A stretch of DNA of 64,000 nucleotides from positions 1 through 64,000 of the forward strand of contig CAUSAG010000010.1 of assembly GCA_963529665.1 (NCBI GenBank), written 5' to 3'. Position 1 is the stretch's first letter, and the number at the start of each line of letters is the position of its first letter. This document shows positions 8,464 through 16,331 of this stretch, piece after piece. Origin of the DNA: Kingella_B sp963529665. Its GTDB lineage: Bacteria; Pseudomonadota; Gammaproteobacteria; Burkholderiales; Neisseriaceae. The notes beneath the pieces were generated by a model, which was given only the letters and a program-made list of their open reading frames with translations, was not told the DNA's origin and ran no database searches. The translations under genes and the position numbers were made by a program.

Positions 8464-9231
8464 ATGGCATTGGCAAAACGAATCATCCCTTGCTTAGACG
8501 TGGATAACGGGCGCGTGGTGAAAGGCGTTAATTTTGTGGGCTTGCGCGATGCGGGCAATCCTGTGGACGTAGCGCAGCGCTATAACGACGAAGGCGCAGA
8601 CGAACTTACCTTCCTAGACATCACCGCCAGCAGCGATAATCGCGATACGATTTTAAACGTGATTGAAGACGTTGCTAGCCGCGTGTTTATTCCGCTTACG
8701 GTGGGCGGTGGCGTGCGCAGCGTGGCGGATATTCGCCGCTTGCTTAATGCGGGCGCGGATAAGGTGAGCATCAACACTGCCGCGGTTAGCAATCCCGATT
8801 TGGTGAGCGAAGCGGCGGCGTTTTTTGGTTCGCAAGCGATTGTGGTTGCCATAGATGCCAAAGCGGTGGATGCGAATAACACGCGTTGGCACGTTTTCAC
8901 CCACGGCGGGCGCAACGACACGGGCTTGGATGCGCTGGATTGGGCGCGCGAAATGCAGCGGCGCGGCGCGGGCGAAATCTTGCTCACCAGCATGGATAGA
9001 GATGGCACCAAAATCGGCTTTAATCTGCCGCTCACGCGCGCGGTTTCTGATGCGGTGGATATTCCTGTGATTGCATCGGGCGGCGTGGGCAATGTGCAGC
9101 ATTTGGTGGATGGCGTGTTGCAAGGCAAAGCCGATGCGGTGTTGGCGGCGAGCATTTTCCACTTTGGCGAAGTGAGCATTCGTGAAGCCAAGTTGGCAAT
9201 GCAGCAATCGGGGATTGAAGTGCGGTTGTAG
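8464..9231 (+). CDS. hisF: Imidazole glycerol phosphate synthase cyclase subunit
   Basis: A 255-residue (beta/alpha)8 barrel with the catalytic aspartate in CLDVDNGRVVKGVNF (residues 10-24), phosphate loops VGGGVRS and ASGGVGN, and the second acidic site in LLTSMDRDGTK. With HisH it converts PRFAR and glutamine-derived ammonia to imidazole glycerol phosphate and AICAR in histidine synthesis. AGGAAAAC precedes the ATG. hisI and hisE follow 1.5-2 kb downstream after two unrelated lipoprotein genes. Confidence 0.97.
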   Translation: MALAKRIIPCLDVDNGRVVKGVNFVGLRDAGNPVDVAQRYNDEGADELTFLDITASSDNRDTILNVIEDVASRVFIPLTVGGGVRSVADIRRLLNAGADKVSINTAAVSNPDLVSEAAAFFGSQAIVVAIDAKAVDANNTRWHVFTHGGRNDTGLDALDWAREMQRRGAGEILLTSMDRDGTKIGFNLPLTRAVSDAVDIPVIASGGVGNVQHLVDGVLQGKADAVLAASIFHFGEVSIREAKLAMQQSGIEVRL

Positions 9232-9290
9232 TTTTTCAGGCTGCCTGAGTTGTTATTTTTATATTCTTGTTTACACGATTTTGCTGATAA

Positions 9291-10028
9291 ATGCGCTGCC
9301 TGCTGATTTTGTTGATTCTCACCCAAACCGCCTGCACATCCGTTTTGTGGAACGGCGGCATATACGATGCCGACCGCGCCATCAAAACCCAGCGCCAAAT
9401 CACGCGCACGCAAAACGATACCATCCACGCCATCAGCCAAATTCCCCGCCATGCCAGCGCTCAGCTTTCAGGCAGCCTGATTTTGCAAGGCGAGCAATAT
9501 TGGTATGCGCTTCATCCCAGCATCTCGCAAGACCTTGCCGCCACTTTGCGCGCGCCACTCTCGCAGCCGTATCACATCACCCAGCCATACAGCGGCAGCC
9601 CGCAAGCCAGCCTACGCATCCGCATCATCGACCAAAGCCATTTTGTTAGCAATTTTTGTTTGGATTACACCATCCAAGGCAGCCTGAAAACGAGCGCAGC
9701 GAGTTTCAGCGAAGCTAAAACCAGCAACGCACAAAGCGACGAACGCAACATACTCACCACACTCAAATTCCAACCACAAGCCAACCCCAACCACTACCGC
9801 AAATGCATCGCCACCACAGGCAGCATCTACCAAACGCCCCCCAGCAACACCATCAGCCAAACCCTGCCTCAGCCCATCCCCGCCGAGCTGATGTTTGAAG
9901 ATAAAAAAGTCAGCATCAGCCGCCGCAAGCTCACGCGCAATGTCTTGTTTACCCCGCTCGCGCTTGCCGCCGACATCACCAGCGGCATGGTGATGATTCC
10001 CGTCTTGCTGTTAAGCGATTTATTTTGA
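9291..10028 (+). CDS. Lipoprotein of unknown function with DUS-repeat insertion
   Basis: A 245-residue protein with a short lipoprotein signal (MRCLLILLILTQTAC, lipid cysteine 15). No known domain recognised. The C-terminus has a hydrophobic stretch, TPLALAADITSGMVMIPVLL. Around residues 129-145 the peptide GSLKTSAASFSEAKTSN is encoded by an extended DUS-linked repeat also found at 6588 and elsewhere, so this stretch is probably a tolerated insertion. It lies between hisF and creA. Confidence 0.75.
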   Translation: MRCLLILLILTQTACTSVLWNGGIYDADRAIKTQRQITRTQNDTIHAISQIPRHASAQLSGSLILQGEQYWYALHPSISQDLAATLRAPLSQPYHITQPYSGSPQASLRIRIIDQSHFVSNFCLDYTIQGSLKTSAASFSEAKTSNAQSDERNILTTLKFQPQANPNHYRKCIATTGSIYQTPPSNTISQTLPQPIPAELMFEDKKVSISRRKLTRNVLFTPLALAADITSGMVMIPVLLLSDLF

Positions 10029-10180
10029 ACGCAGCCCAAAAGCATTTTCAGGCTGCCTAATCTGGCAAAGGCAGCCTGAAAGCCGAAAGGCTTCAACGAA
10101 GTTAAAACGAATCAACAAGTTTCTGCAACGAATGTCTGCAAAACAAAACCCCAGCCACACCACCATCACAAGGAATCCAC

Positions 10181-10717
10181 ATGAACAAACTACTCATTTG
10201 CACCACCCTTATCCTGCTCACCGCCTGTGGCAAAAACACCGACAAAATCGGCGAAGCATCCACCGTGTTCAACCTATTGGGCAAGAACGACCGCATTGAA
10301 ATAGAAGCCTTCGACGACCCCGATGTGCGCGGCGTTGCCTGCTTTTTATCCTACGCCAAAAAAGGCGGGCTCAAAGAAACCGTCAACCTAGAAGAAGACG
10401 CATCCGATGCCAGCGTGTCCTGCATCCAAGCCGCGCCCAGCATTGCATACAGCGAAAGCGTGGTCAGCAAACCGCGCCAAGTGTTCAAACGCAACGCCAG
10501 CTTCGCCTTCAAAAGCCTGCAAATCGTCCGCTATTACGACCCCAAGCGCAAAGCCTTTGCCTACATGGTGTACAGCGACAAAATCGTAGAAGGCTCGCCC
10601 AAAAATTCCCTATCCGCCTTCTCTTGTTACAGCACCGCCCGCGCCACGCCGCCCAGCGCCGCATCCAGCCCTGCCAGCAATGTTCAACACATCGGCGCGT
10701 GCGAAATCAGCGCCTAA
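10181..10717 (+). CDS. creA: CreA family lipoprotein
   Basis: A 178-residue protein with lipobox LTAC (C16) after MNKLLICTTLILLTAC. The body matches E. coli CreA closely: IGEASTVFNLLGKNDRIEIE, AFDDPDVRGVACFLSYAKKG, FAFKSLQIVRYYDPKRKAFA and YSDKIVEGSPKNS. E. coli CreA is periplasmic, with an incompletely defined role despite the name catabolite regulation. Here the C-terminus carries an extra Ser/Ala/Pro-rich tail. CAAGGAATCCAC precedes the ATG. Confidence 0.9.
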   Translation: MNKLLICTTLILLTACGKNTDKIGEASTVFNLLGKNDRIEIEAFDDPDVRGVACFLSYAKKGGLKETVNLEEDASDASVSCIQAAPSIAYSESVVSKPRQVFKRNASFAFKSLQIVRYYDPKRKAFAYMVYSDKIVEGSPKNSLSAFSCYSTARATPPSAASSPASNVQHIGACEISA

Positions 10718-10770
10718 GCAGTAAACAAACTCACAACGCCGCCTAAGGCAGCCTGAAAACGAGAAACACC

Positions 10771-11175
10771 ATGCCACAAGCCATCCCCACCGCCATCCAA
10801 AACCTAAAATGGGACGAGCACAACCTAATCGTCGCCATCGCCCAAGATGCCCAAACAGGGCGCGTGCTCATGGTTGCCTACATGAACCCCGAAGCCCTGC
10901 AACAAACCATCCAAACAGGCTATGCCCACTATTACAGCCGCAGTCGCCAACAACAATGGCAAAAAGGCGAAACATCAGGGCACACCCAGCGCGTGTTAGA
11001 AATCCGCACCGACTGCGACGGCGACGCCATCCTGCTGCAAATCCAACAAAACGGCGGCATCGCCTGCCACACAGGGCGCGAAAGCTGCTTCTATCGCCAA
11101 TGGCAAGACAACGACTGGCAAACCCAAGACCCCGTTATCAAAGACGAACAGCAAATCTACGGCAAAAACCCATAG
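10771..11175 (+). CDS. hisI: Phosphoribosyl-AMP cyclohydrolase
   Basis: A 134-residue enzyme opening the adenine ring of PR-AMP in histidine synthesis. The magnesium-binding DCDGD (residues 81-85) and zinc-binding cysteines C99 in IACHTGRESCF and C106 are present. HisI and HisE are separate proteins here, as usual in Neisseriaceae. A DUS lies immediately upstream of the start. Confidence 0.96.
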   Translation: MPQAIPTAIQNLKWDEHNLIVAIAQDAQTGRVLMVAYMNPEALQQTIQTGYAHYYSRSRQQQWQKGETSGHTQRVLEIRTDCDGDAILLQIQQNGGIACHTGRESCFYRQWQDNDWQTQDPVIKDEQQIYGKNP

Positions 11176-11289
11176 GCAGCCTGAAACCCACAACCAATGG
11201 ATCGGCGGCTTGCCGATACCTTGCCAAGCACCATTTTAGATTTCAGGCTGCCTATTCCCAGCAACCCCATCCCCAAAGGACTCCCCACT

Positions 11290-11613
11290 ATGCCCCAAAC
11301 CATTCTCGCCCAGCTGCAAGCAACCATCAACGAGCGCAAAAACGCCCACCCAGACGAGTCCTACACCGCCCAACTGCTGCACCAAGGGCAAGACAAAATC
11401 CTGAAAAAAGTCATAGAAGAAGCAGGCGAAGTGCTGATGGCAAGCAAAGACGGCGAAGCCCAGCATATTGTTTACGAAATCGCCGATCTCTGGTTTCACA
11501 GCATCATTCTGCTTGCCCACCACAATCTCAGCATCAACGACGTGCTTGCCGAACTCGCCCGCCGCCAAGGCTTATCAGGACTAGTTGAAAAAGCATCTCG
11601 CCCAAACGAGTAA
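11290..11613 (+). CDS. hisE: Phosphoribosyl-ATP pyrophosphohydrolase
   Basis: A 107-residue all-alpha MazG-like pyrophosphatase. The start at 11290 follows AAAGGACTCC; the frame is open further upstream only through DUS sequence. The KKVIEEAGEVLMASKDGE and YEIADLWFHSIILL segments supply the acidic magnesium ligands. It hydrolyses PR-ATP to PR-AMP, the step before HisI, encoded 114 bases upstream. Confidence 0.95.
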   Translation: MPQTILAQLQATINERKNAHPDESYTAQLLHQGQDKILKKVIEEAGEVLMASKDGEAQHIVYEIADLWFHSIILLAHHNLSINDVLAELARRQGLSGLVEKASRPNE

Positions 11614-11667
11614 ACTCTATTAAAATGCGCCCTTTTCAGGCAGCCTGAAAACCACAAGGAATGAATC

Positions 11668-11991
11668 ATGACCGATTGCCTATTTTGCAAAATCGCCACC
11701 AAGCAAATCCCCAGCAGCATCGTGTATGAAGACGACGAAATGCTCTGCTTCAAAGACATACACCCCGCCGCCCCCGTGCACCTGCTGCTGATTCCCAAAA
11801 CCCATTTTGATTCGCTCGCCCATGCCCAGCCGCAGAACCAAGAGCTGCTTGGCAAAATGATGCTGCGCGTGCCGCAAATCGCCCAAGAAGCAGGGTTAAG
11901 CCACGGCTTCAAAACCCAAATCAACACAGGCAAAGGCGGCGGGCAAGAAGTCTTCCATCTGCATATCCACATACTCGGCAACCCACAATAG
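11668..11991 (+). CDS. hinT: HIT family purine nucleoside phosphoramidase
   Basis: A 107-residue histidine-triad protein. N-terminal CLFCKIATKQIPSS, central VHLLLIPKTHFDSL and the C-terminal triad EVFHLHIHILG are all as in HinT. It hydrolyses adenosine phosphoramidates. The order hisE-HIT-tatABC is familiar from Neisseria; here pnuC is inserted between the HIT gene and tatA. Confidence 0.93.
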   Translation: MTDCLFCKIATKQIPSSIVYEDDEMLCFKDIHPAAPVHLLLIPKTHFDSLAHAQPQNQELLGKMMLRVPQIAQEAGLSHGFKTQINTGKGGGQEVFHLHIHILGNPQ

Positions 11992-12048
11992 GCAGCCTGA
12001 AAAGCCCCAACCAGTTTTGTAAACACCCACACACAAGGGAGCTGCAAA

Positions 12049-12768
12049 ATGACCACCCAAGTTCAAACCCAAACCGAAAAATATCTCCAACTCATCAAAG
12101 AAGAACTATTTGGCGGCTGGAAATTCTTTGAAGTCATCTGGCTGGTTGCCTTTATCGCCGCCCAAATTTACGCCTTCGTGCAAGACCCCGCCACTTGGCT
12201 GGACATGATTTCAGGCATCGCAGGCATCATCTGCGTAGTGTTTGTCAGCAAAGGCAAAATCAGCAACTACTTCTTTGGCTTAATTTTTGCCTACACCTAT
12301 TTCTACGTTGCATGGCGCGCCAACTACATCGGCGAAATGAATTCCGTGTTGTATATCTACCTGCCATCACAGTTTATCGGCTATTTCATGTGGAAAAACA
12401 ACACCGCCCGCGATGCAGGCAGTGAAGCCGTTGTTGCCAAAGCATTAACCCTCAAAGGCTGGGTGATTATGCTTGCTATCATCAGCTTGGGCACATTCGG
12501 CTTCATCCAAATTCTACACGCCGTAGGCGGCAGCTCAGCAGGGCTAGATGGCGCAACCACCGTAATCACCTTCGTTGCCCAAGCCATGATGATTTTGCGC
12601 TACCGCGAACAATGGCTGCTGTGGATTGCATTGAATATCCTATCCATCGTATTGTGGGCAGACAAACCTGCCATGTATCTGATGTATGGCGCATACCTTT
12701 GCAACTCGCTTTATGGCTATTACAACTGGACAAAACTCATCAAAAAAGAGCCCGTTCAGGCAGCCTGA
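12049..12768 (+). CDS. pnuC: Nicotinamide riboside transporter PnuC
   Basis: A 239-residue inner-membrane protein with about seven hydrophobic helices. The PnuC core is visible: WLDMISGIAGIICVVFVSKG, FGLIFAYTYFYVAW, GEMNSVLYIYLPSQFIGYFM followed by WKNN, and the final LMYGAYLCNSLYGYYNW. PnuC transports nicotinamide riboside by facilitated diffusion for NAD synthesis. The stop codon TGA lies inside a DUS, which also encodes the last residues QAA. Confidence 0.92.
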   Translation: MTTQVQTQTEKYLQLIKEELFGGWKFFEVIWLVAFIAAQIYAFVQDPATWLDMISGIAGIICVVFVSKGKISNYFFGLIFAYTYFYVAWRANYIGEMNSVLYIYLPSQFIGYFMWKNNTARDAGSEAVVAKALTLKGWVIMLAIISLGTFGFIQILHAVGGSSAGLDGATTVITFVAQAMMILRYREQWLLWIALNILSIVLWADKPAMYLMYGAYLCNSLYGYYNWTKLIKKEPVQAA

Positions 12769-12853
12769 AAAGCCCAATAACCTCGCGCAGCCAGAATTTC
12801 AAGCTGCAGCCCTTTTTCATTAACCCAAAACTTTTTAACTAAGGAACTCAATC

Positions 12854-13054
12854 ATGGGATTAACTTCAATCTGGCATTGGCTTATCGTATTGGCAATTGT
12901 CGTACTCGTATTTGGCACCAAAAAACTGCGTAATGTTGGCAAAGACCTAGGCGGCGCAGTACACGACTTCAAAGAAGGCTTGGAAAAAGGCGGCGAAGAA
13001 GCCGCCAACAAAAAAGACGAAGTGATTGAACAAAAAAACGATAAACAAGCCTAA
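12854..13054 (+). CDS. tatA: Sec-independent translocase subunit TatA
   Basis: A 66-residue protein: one N-terminal membrane helix (WHWLIVLAIVVLVFGTKKL), the hinge and an amphipathic helix (GGAVHDFKEGLEKG), then a charged tail. AAGGAACTC precedes the ATG. TatA polymerises to form the transport path for folded proteins. tatB starts 2 bases after its stop. Confidence 0.95.
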   Translation: MGLTSIWHWLIVLAIVVLVFGTKKLRNVGKDLGGAVHDFKEGLEKGGEEAANKKDEVIEQKNDKQA

Positions 13055-13056
13055 TC

Positions 13057-13623
13057 ATGTTTGATTTTAGCTTCACCGAAATGCTGTTATCAGGCGTTGT
13101 CGCCCTAGTGGTATTAGGGCCAGAACGCCTGCCCAAAGTGGCACGAAAAGCAGGCGAATGGGTAGGCAAAATTCAACGCTTGGCAGCAGGTGTTAAACAA
13201 GAATTGGCGGCCAACGGCGAATACGCCGAATTAAGCAAAGTGAAGCAAGATTTCACCAGCACCGTTGCCGATTTAAAACAAGAATTGCAAGATTTTGGCA
13301 AACAAGTTGAACAAGAAACGCAAGAAATTGCTCAGCAAACGCAAGAGCTTGCCCAGCAAACGCAAGAAATTGCTCAACAAACGCAAGAGCTTGCTCAGCA
13401 AGTGCAAGAAGACACGCGCCCCGCATGGGAGCGGTTGCCCGAGCAAAAAACACCTGCTGATTTTGGCATAGAAGAAACCTCCGCGCCCGCGTTTGATTAC
13501 GCGCGGCAGACGTATCCCATCGCCGCGCTAAACGCCAAATCTTTGCGCAAGCAAGCAATGGCACGCAAACGCGATGCCCGCCCGCGCCACCGCGCCACAC
13601 CTAAATTAAGGAGCCGCCGATGA
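13057..13623 (+). CDS. tatB: Sec-independent translocase subunit TatB with heptad repeats
   Basis: A 188-residue protein with the N-terminal TatB helix FSFTEMLLSGVVALVVLGPE followed by RLPKVARKAG and an amphipathic helix. Residues 89-116 are four near-identical heptads, alternating QEIAQQT and QELAQQT, predicted to lengthen the coiled region. The C-terminus ends basic (KRDARPRHRATPKLRSRR). TatB receives signal peptides together with TatC. It overlaps tatC by four bases (ATGA). Confidence 0.95.
   Translation: MFDFSFTEMLLSGVVALVVLGPERLPKVARKAGEWVGKIQRLAAGVKQELAANGEYAELSKVKQDFTSTVADLKQELQDFGKQVEQETQEIAQQTQELAQQTQEIAQQTQELAQQVQEDTRPAWERLPEQKTPADFGIEETSAPAFDYARQTYPIAALNAKSLRKQAMARKRDARPRHRATPKLRSRR
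13321..13404 (+). repeat. Four tandem 21-bp repeats inside tatB
   Basis: Units at 13321, 13342, 13363 and 13384 begin CAAGAAATTGCTCAGCAAAC or CAAGAGCTTGCCCAGCAAAC. They alternate as two 42-bp pairs. The unit is a multiple of three, so changes in copy number keep the frame and only alter coiled-coil length. Confidence 0.9.
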
Positions 13624-14387
13624 GCCAATTTACCGAGCCAAACGGCGAACAAGCGCAGCCTTTAGTGGAGCATTTGCTGGAATTGCGCCGCCGCTTGGTG
13701 TGGGCATTATTGGGCATTGCGCTGTGTTTTTTTGCGATTGTGCCGTTTGCGCAGCCTTTGTATACCTTTGTTGCCAAGCCGCTGATGGCGGTGCTGCCCG
13801 CCACCACCAGCATGATTGCCACCGATGTGATTGCGCCTTTTTTTGTGCCGATTAAAGTGGCGCTGATGGCGGCGTTTTTGGTTTCGCTGCCCAACACGCT
13901 GTATCAAATTTGGGCGTTTGTTGCCCCCGCGCTCTATCAACACGAAAAACGGCTGATTGTGCCGCTGATTTTGTCTAGCTTGGTGCTGTTTGCCGCGGGC
14001 ATGGCGTTTTGCTACTTTCTCGTGTTTCCCGTGGTGTTCAAATTCTTTGCAGGCATGACGCCCACAGGCGTTTCCATGGCAACCGATATTGATAAATATC
14101 TTTCGTTTGTGTTGGGGATGTTTGTTGCCTTTGGCATGACGTTTGAAATCCCCGTGGTGGTGGTTTTGCTTTATCGCATGGGCGTGATTACTTTCGCGCA
14201 ATTGCAAGCCGCGCGCCCTTATTTGATTGTGGCGGCGTTTATCATTGCTGCTGTGCTCACGCCGCCAGATGTGTTGTCGCAAATTATGTTGGCAATTCCC
14301 ATGATTTTGCTGTATGAGAGCGGATTGGTGGTTTGTCGCATGATTAAGCCGCGCCCGCGCGATAATGCCGAAGATACGGCAGCCTGA
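13620..14387 (+). CDS. tatC: Sec-independent translocase subunit TatC
   Basis: A 255-residue polytopic membrane protein with six helices. Conserved TatC features are the N-terminal HLLELRRRLVWALLGIALCF, the periplasmic loop after helix 1 (VAKPLMAVLP), SLPNTLYQIWAFVAPALYQHE, and the glutamate-containing FGMTFEIPVVVVLL. It recognises twin-arginine signals. The TGA stop is supplied by a DUS (last residues AA). AmiC (29.9 kb) and the LD-carboxypeptidase (61.4 kb) are likely substrates in this window. Confidence 0.96.
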   Translation: MSQFTEPNGEQAQPLVEHLLELRRRLVWALLGIALCFFAIVPFAQPLYTFVAKPLMAVLPATTSMIATDVIAPFFVPIKVALMAAFLVSLPNTLYQIWAFVAPALYQHEKRLIVPLILSSLVLFAAGMAFCYFLVFPVVFKFFAGMTPTGVSMATDIDKYLSFVLGMFVAFGMTFEIPVVVVLLYRMGVITFAQLQAARPYLIVAAFIIAAVLTPPDVLSQIMLAIPMILLYESGLVVCRMIKPRPRDNAEDTAA

Positions 14388-14419
14388 AAACTTTTTATTA
14401 ACAAGGATGAATAATCTTT

Positions 14420-15238
14420 ATGAAAAAATCTTTGCTACTCATCGCCATAGCCGTTGCCTTAACGGGCTGCGCGTCTAAAAATAAAGAGAAAAAGATTAAG
14501 CTGGATCGCGATGCCATCACCGCGCAAAATTGGTCAAACGATCAGCTTTACAACGAAGCGCGCTCCGAGCTTAACGCAAAAAACTACGACCGCGCCAACA
14601 AGCTCTATGAGCTGCTGCGCGCGCGCCAAGCACCAGGGCGATACACCGAGCAATCGCTGCTGGATTCGGCTTATGCGCATTACAAAAACGAAGAGCCTGC
14701 CAAAGCGCTGGCGGCATTATCGCGTTTTGAAAACAATTATCCTGCCAGCATTGATATGGATTACGCTTTGTATCTGCGCGGGCTGGTGTTGTTTGATGAA
14801 GACCAATCGTTTTTGCGCAAACTGGCATCGCAAGATTGGTCGGACCGCGACCCGCAAGCCAACCGCCGCGCTTATGGTGTGTTCAATCAATTGGTTACGC
14901 GCTATCCCGATAGCAAATACGCGGAAGATGCGCGCAAACGCATGGCGCAATTGGTGGATGCGCTGGGCGGGCATCAAATCGCCATCGCCAAATATTACGC
15001 TAAGCGTGGCGCTTATTTAGCCGCCAACAATCGCGCACAGGAAGTAATTAAGCAATTCCAAAACACGCGTTTTGTGGAAGAAGCGTTGGCGATTATGGCG
15101 TACACCTACGGCAAAATGGGCAACGTCCAAGCTGCGGACGACAGCGCGCGCGTGTTGCGGCAAAACTTCCCGCAAAGCCCGTATTTGCAAAAAGAATGGA
15201 AGCCCGATGATATGCCGTGGTGGCGTTATTGGAAGTAG
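14420..15238 (+). CDS. bamD: Outer membrane protein assembly factor BamD (ComL)
   Basis: A 272-residue lipoprotein (lipobox LTGC, C17) with TPR repeats. Diagnostic segments are NDQLYNEARSELNAKNYDRA, SAYAHYKNEEPAKALAALSR, MDYALYLRGLVLFDEDQSFL, SDRDPQANRRAY and YPDSKYAEDARKRM, ending PWWRYW. BamD is the essential lipoprotein of the Bam complex that inserts beta-barrels into the outer membrane. In Neisseria it was called ComL and affects competence. BamC is encoded at 58.7 kb. Confidence 0.95.
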   Translation: MKKSLLLIAIAVALTGCASKNKEKKIKLDRDAITAQNWSNDQLYNEARSELNAKNYDRANKLYELLRARQAPGRYTEQSLLDSAYAHYKNEEPAKALAALSRFENNYPASIDMDYALYLRGLVLFDEDQSFLRKLASQDWSDRDPQANRRAYGVFNQLVTRYPDSKYAEDARKRMAQLVDALGGHQIAIAKYYAKRGAYLAANNRAQEVIKQFQNTRFVEEALAIMAYTYGKMGNVQAADDSARVLRQNFPQSPYLQKEWKPDDMPWWRYWK

Positions 15239-15426
15239 GTTGCGGCAACAGGCAGCCTGAAAACGAAAACAGTTGGGTGCAATGCCCGACTGTTTTGTTT
15301 GTGTCGATGGGGGTGTTTTCAGGCTGCCGTTGCTATTGTTGTGGGCGTGTTGTTTTGCCAACTAAGGCAGCCTGAAAATCCTTTTGTTATCCAGAAACCT
15401 TTTGTTATCCAGAAAACGGAATTCGC

Positions 15427-15780
15427 ATGAAAAAATCTCTATTTATCGCGCTGGCTTTGTCTGCCGCATTTGTGTATGCCGAGCCTGCGGAAAACCCGCA
15501 ATATAGCCAAACCATGAGCCAAGCCAGCACCGATTTGCAAGAAGGGCGCGCCGATGCTGCGCTTGCCAAAATAAAACCGCTTGCTGAGCAAGGTTATCCC
15601 GAAGCGCAATACATTCTCGGCACGATGTATCACGATGGCGAAGGCGTGATTCCCAGCTCCATCAAAGCCGCTGAGTGGTATCGCAAAGCTGCTGCGCAAA
15701 CCAGCAATCCAGCCGTAGCGCATTTGGCGCAAGAAGCGTTGGAAGAGCTTACCAAGCCCAGCGCCAGCGCAGAAGAATAG
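15427..15780 (+). CDS. Secreted Sel1-like repeat protein
   Basis: A 117-residue protein with a signal peptide (MKKSLFIALALSAAFVYA). It has one complete Sel1-like repeat, ALAKIKPLAEQGYPEAQYIL followed by GTMYHDGEGVIPSSIKAAEW and YRKAA, then a second partial helix pair. Sel1 repeats mediate protein-protein contacts; the partner is unknown. The direct repeat CTTTTGTTATCCAGAAA occurs twice just upstream of the start. Confidence 0.82.
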   Translation: MKKSLFIALALSAAFVYAEPAENPQYSQTMSQASTDLQEGRADAALAKIKPLAEQGYPEAQYILGTMYHDGEGVIPSSIKAAEWYRKAAAQTSNPAVAHLAQEALEELTKPSASAEE

Positions 15781-15898
15781 GCGTTTTTCAGGCTGCATCC
15801 ATCCGTGCGAGCAAACCTGCTCATACGGCAGCCTGAAACGCAATAACGCGCAAAAATCGTTTACAATACGCCCCAAAATCTTAACCCGAATTCACATC

Positions 15899-16138
15899 AT
15901 GCCAACCGCTCCCGATATTACCGACTGCATCCAGCAAAATCTCGCCCAATATTTCCGCGACCTAAACGGCGAAACCCCTTGCGGCGTGTACGACATGGTG
16001 CTGGCGCAAGTGGAAAAGCCGCTGTTGGCGTATGTGATGAACGAATGCGGCGGCAATCAATCCAAAGCAGCCGAAATGCTGGGCTTGAACCGCAATACGC
16101 TGCGCAAGAAATTGCTGCAATATCAGCTGATCAATTAA
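15899..16138 (+). CDS. fis: Fis family DNA-binding protein
   Basis: A 79-residue nucleoid protein. The C-terminal helix-turn-helix NQSKAAEMLGLNRNTLRKKL is canonical for Fis. The N-terminal half is shorter than in enterobacteria, as in other betaproteobacteria. Fis bends DNA and regulates rRNA and growth-phase genes. A TACAAT -10-like element lies near 15862. dusB, the usual operon partner in enterics, is not present. Confidence 0.9.
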   Translation: MPTAPDITDCIQQNLAQYFRDLNGETPCGVYDMVLAQVEKPLLAYVMNECGGNQSKAAEMLGLNRNTLRKKLLQYQLIN

Positions 16139-16141
16139 ACC

Positions 16142-16184
16142 CAGGCAGCCTGAAAACGCCATGCGTAGATTTTCAGGCTGCCTT
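16142..16184. terminator. Inverted DUS pair after fis
   Basis: AGGCAGCCTGAAAA and TTTTCAGGCTGCCT enclose a 13-base loop, followed by TTTAAT. This is a likely terminator for fis. Confidence 0.7.
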
Positions 16185-16199
16185 TAATATCGTCTAAAC

Positions 16200-16319
16200 A
16201 TGAATAAAATCATCATCCTAACGCTTATCGCTTTGCTCACCGCCTGTTCGGTTTTGGAAACAGGGATCAAAACCGAAACAGGTGAAAAACTGCGTTTGCA
16301 GGAATATCGCGCACAATAA
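16200..16319 (+). CDS. Tiny lipoprotein, 39 residues
   Basis: The frame ATG 16200 to TAA 16317 encodes MNKIIILTLIALLTACSVLE and a 19-residue hydrophilic tail ending LRLQEYRAQ. The signal ends in a good lipobox, LTAC, with the lipid cysteine at 16, so a mature lipopeptide of about 24 residues is predicted. It is 12 bases upstream of the NERD gene. Small entericidin-like lipoproteins look like this, but I cannot assign a family. Confidence 0.6.
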   Translation: MNKIIILTLIALLTACSVLETGIKTETGEKLRLQEYRAQ

Positions 16320-16331
16320 GGCAGCCTGAAA

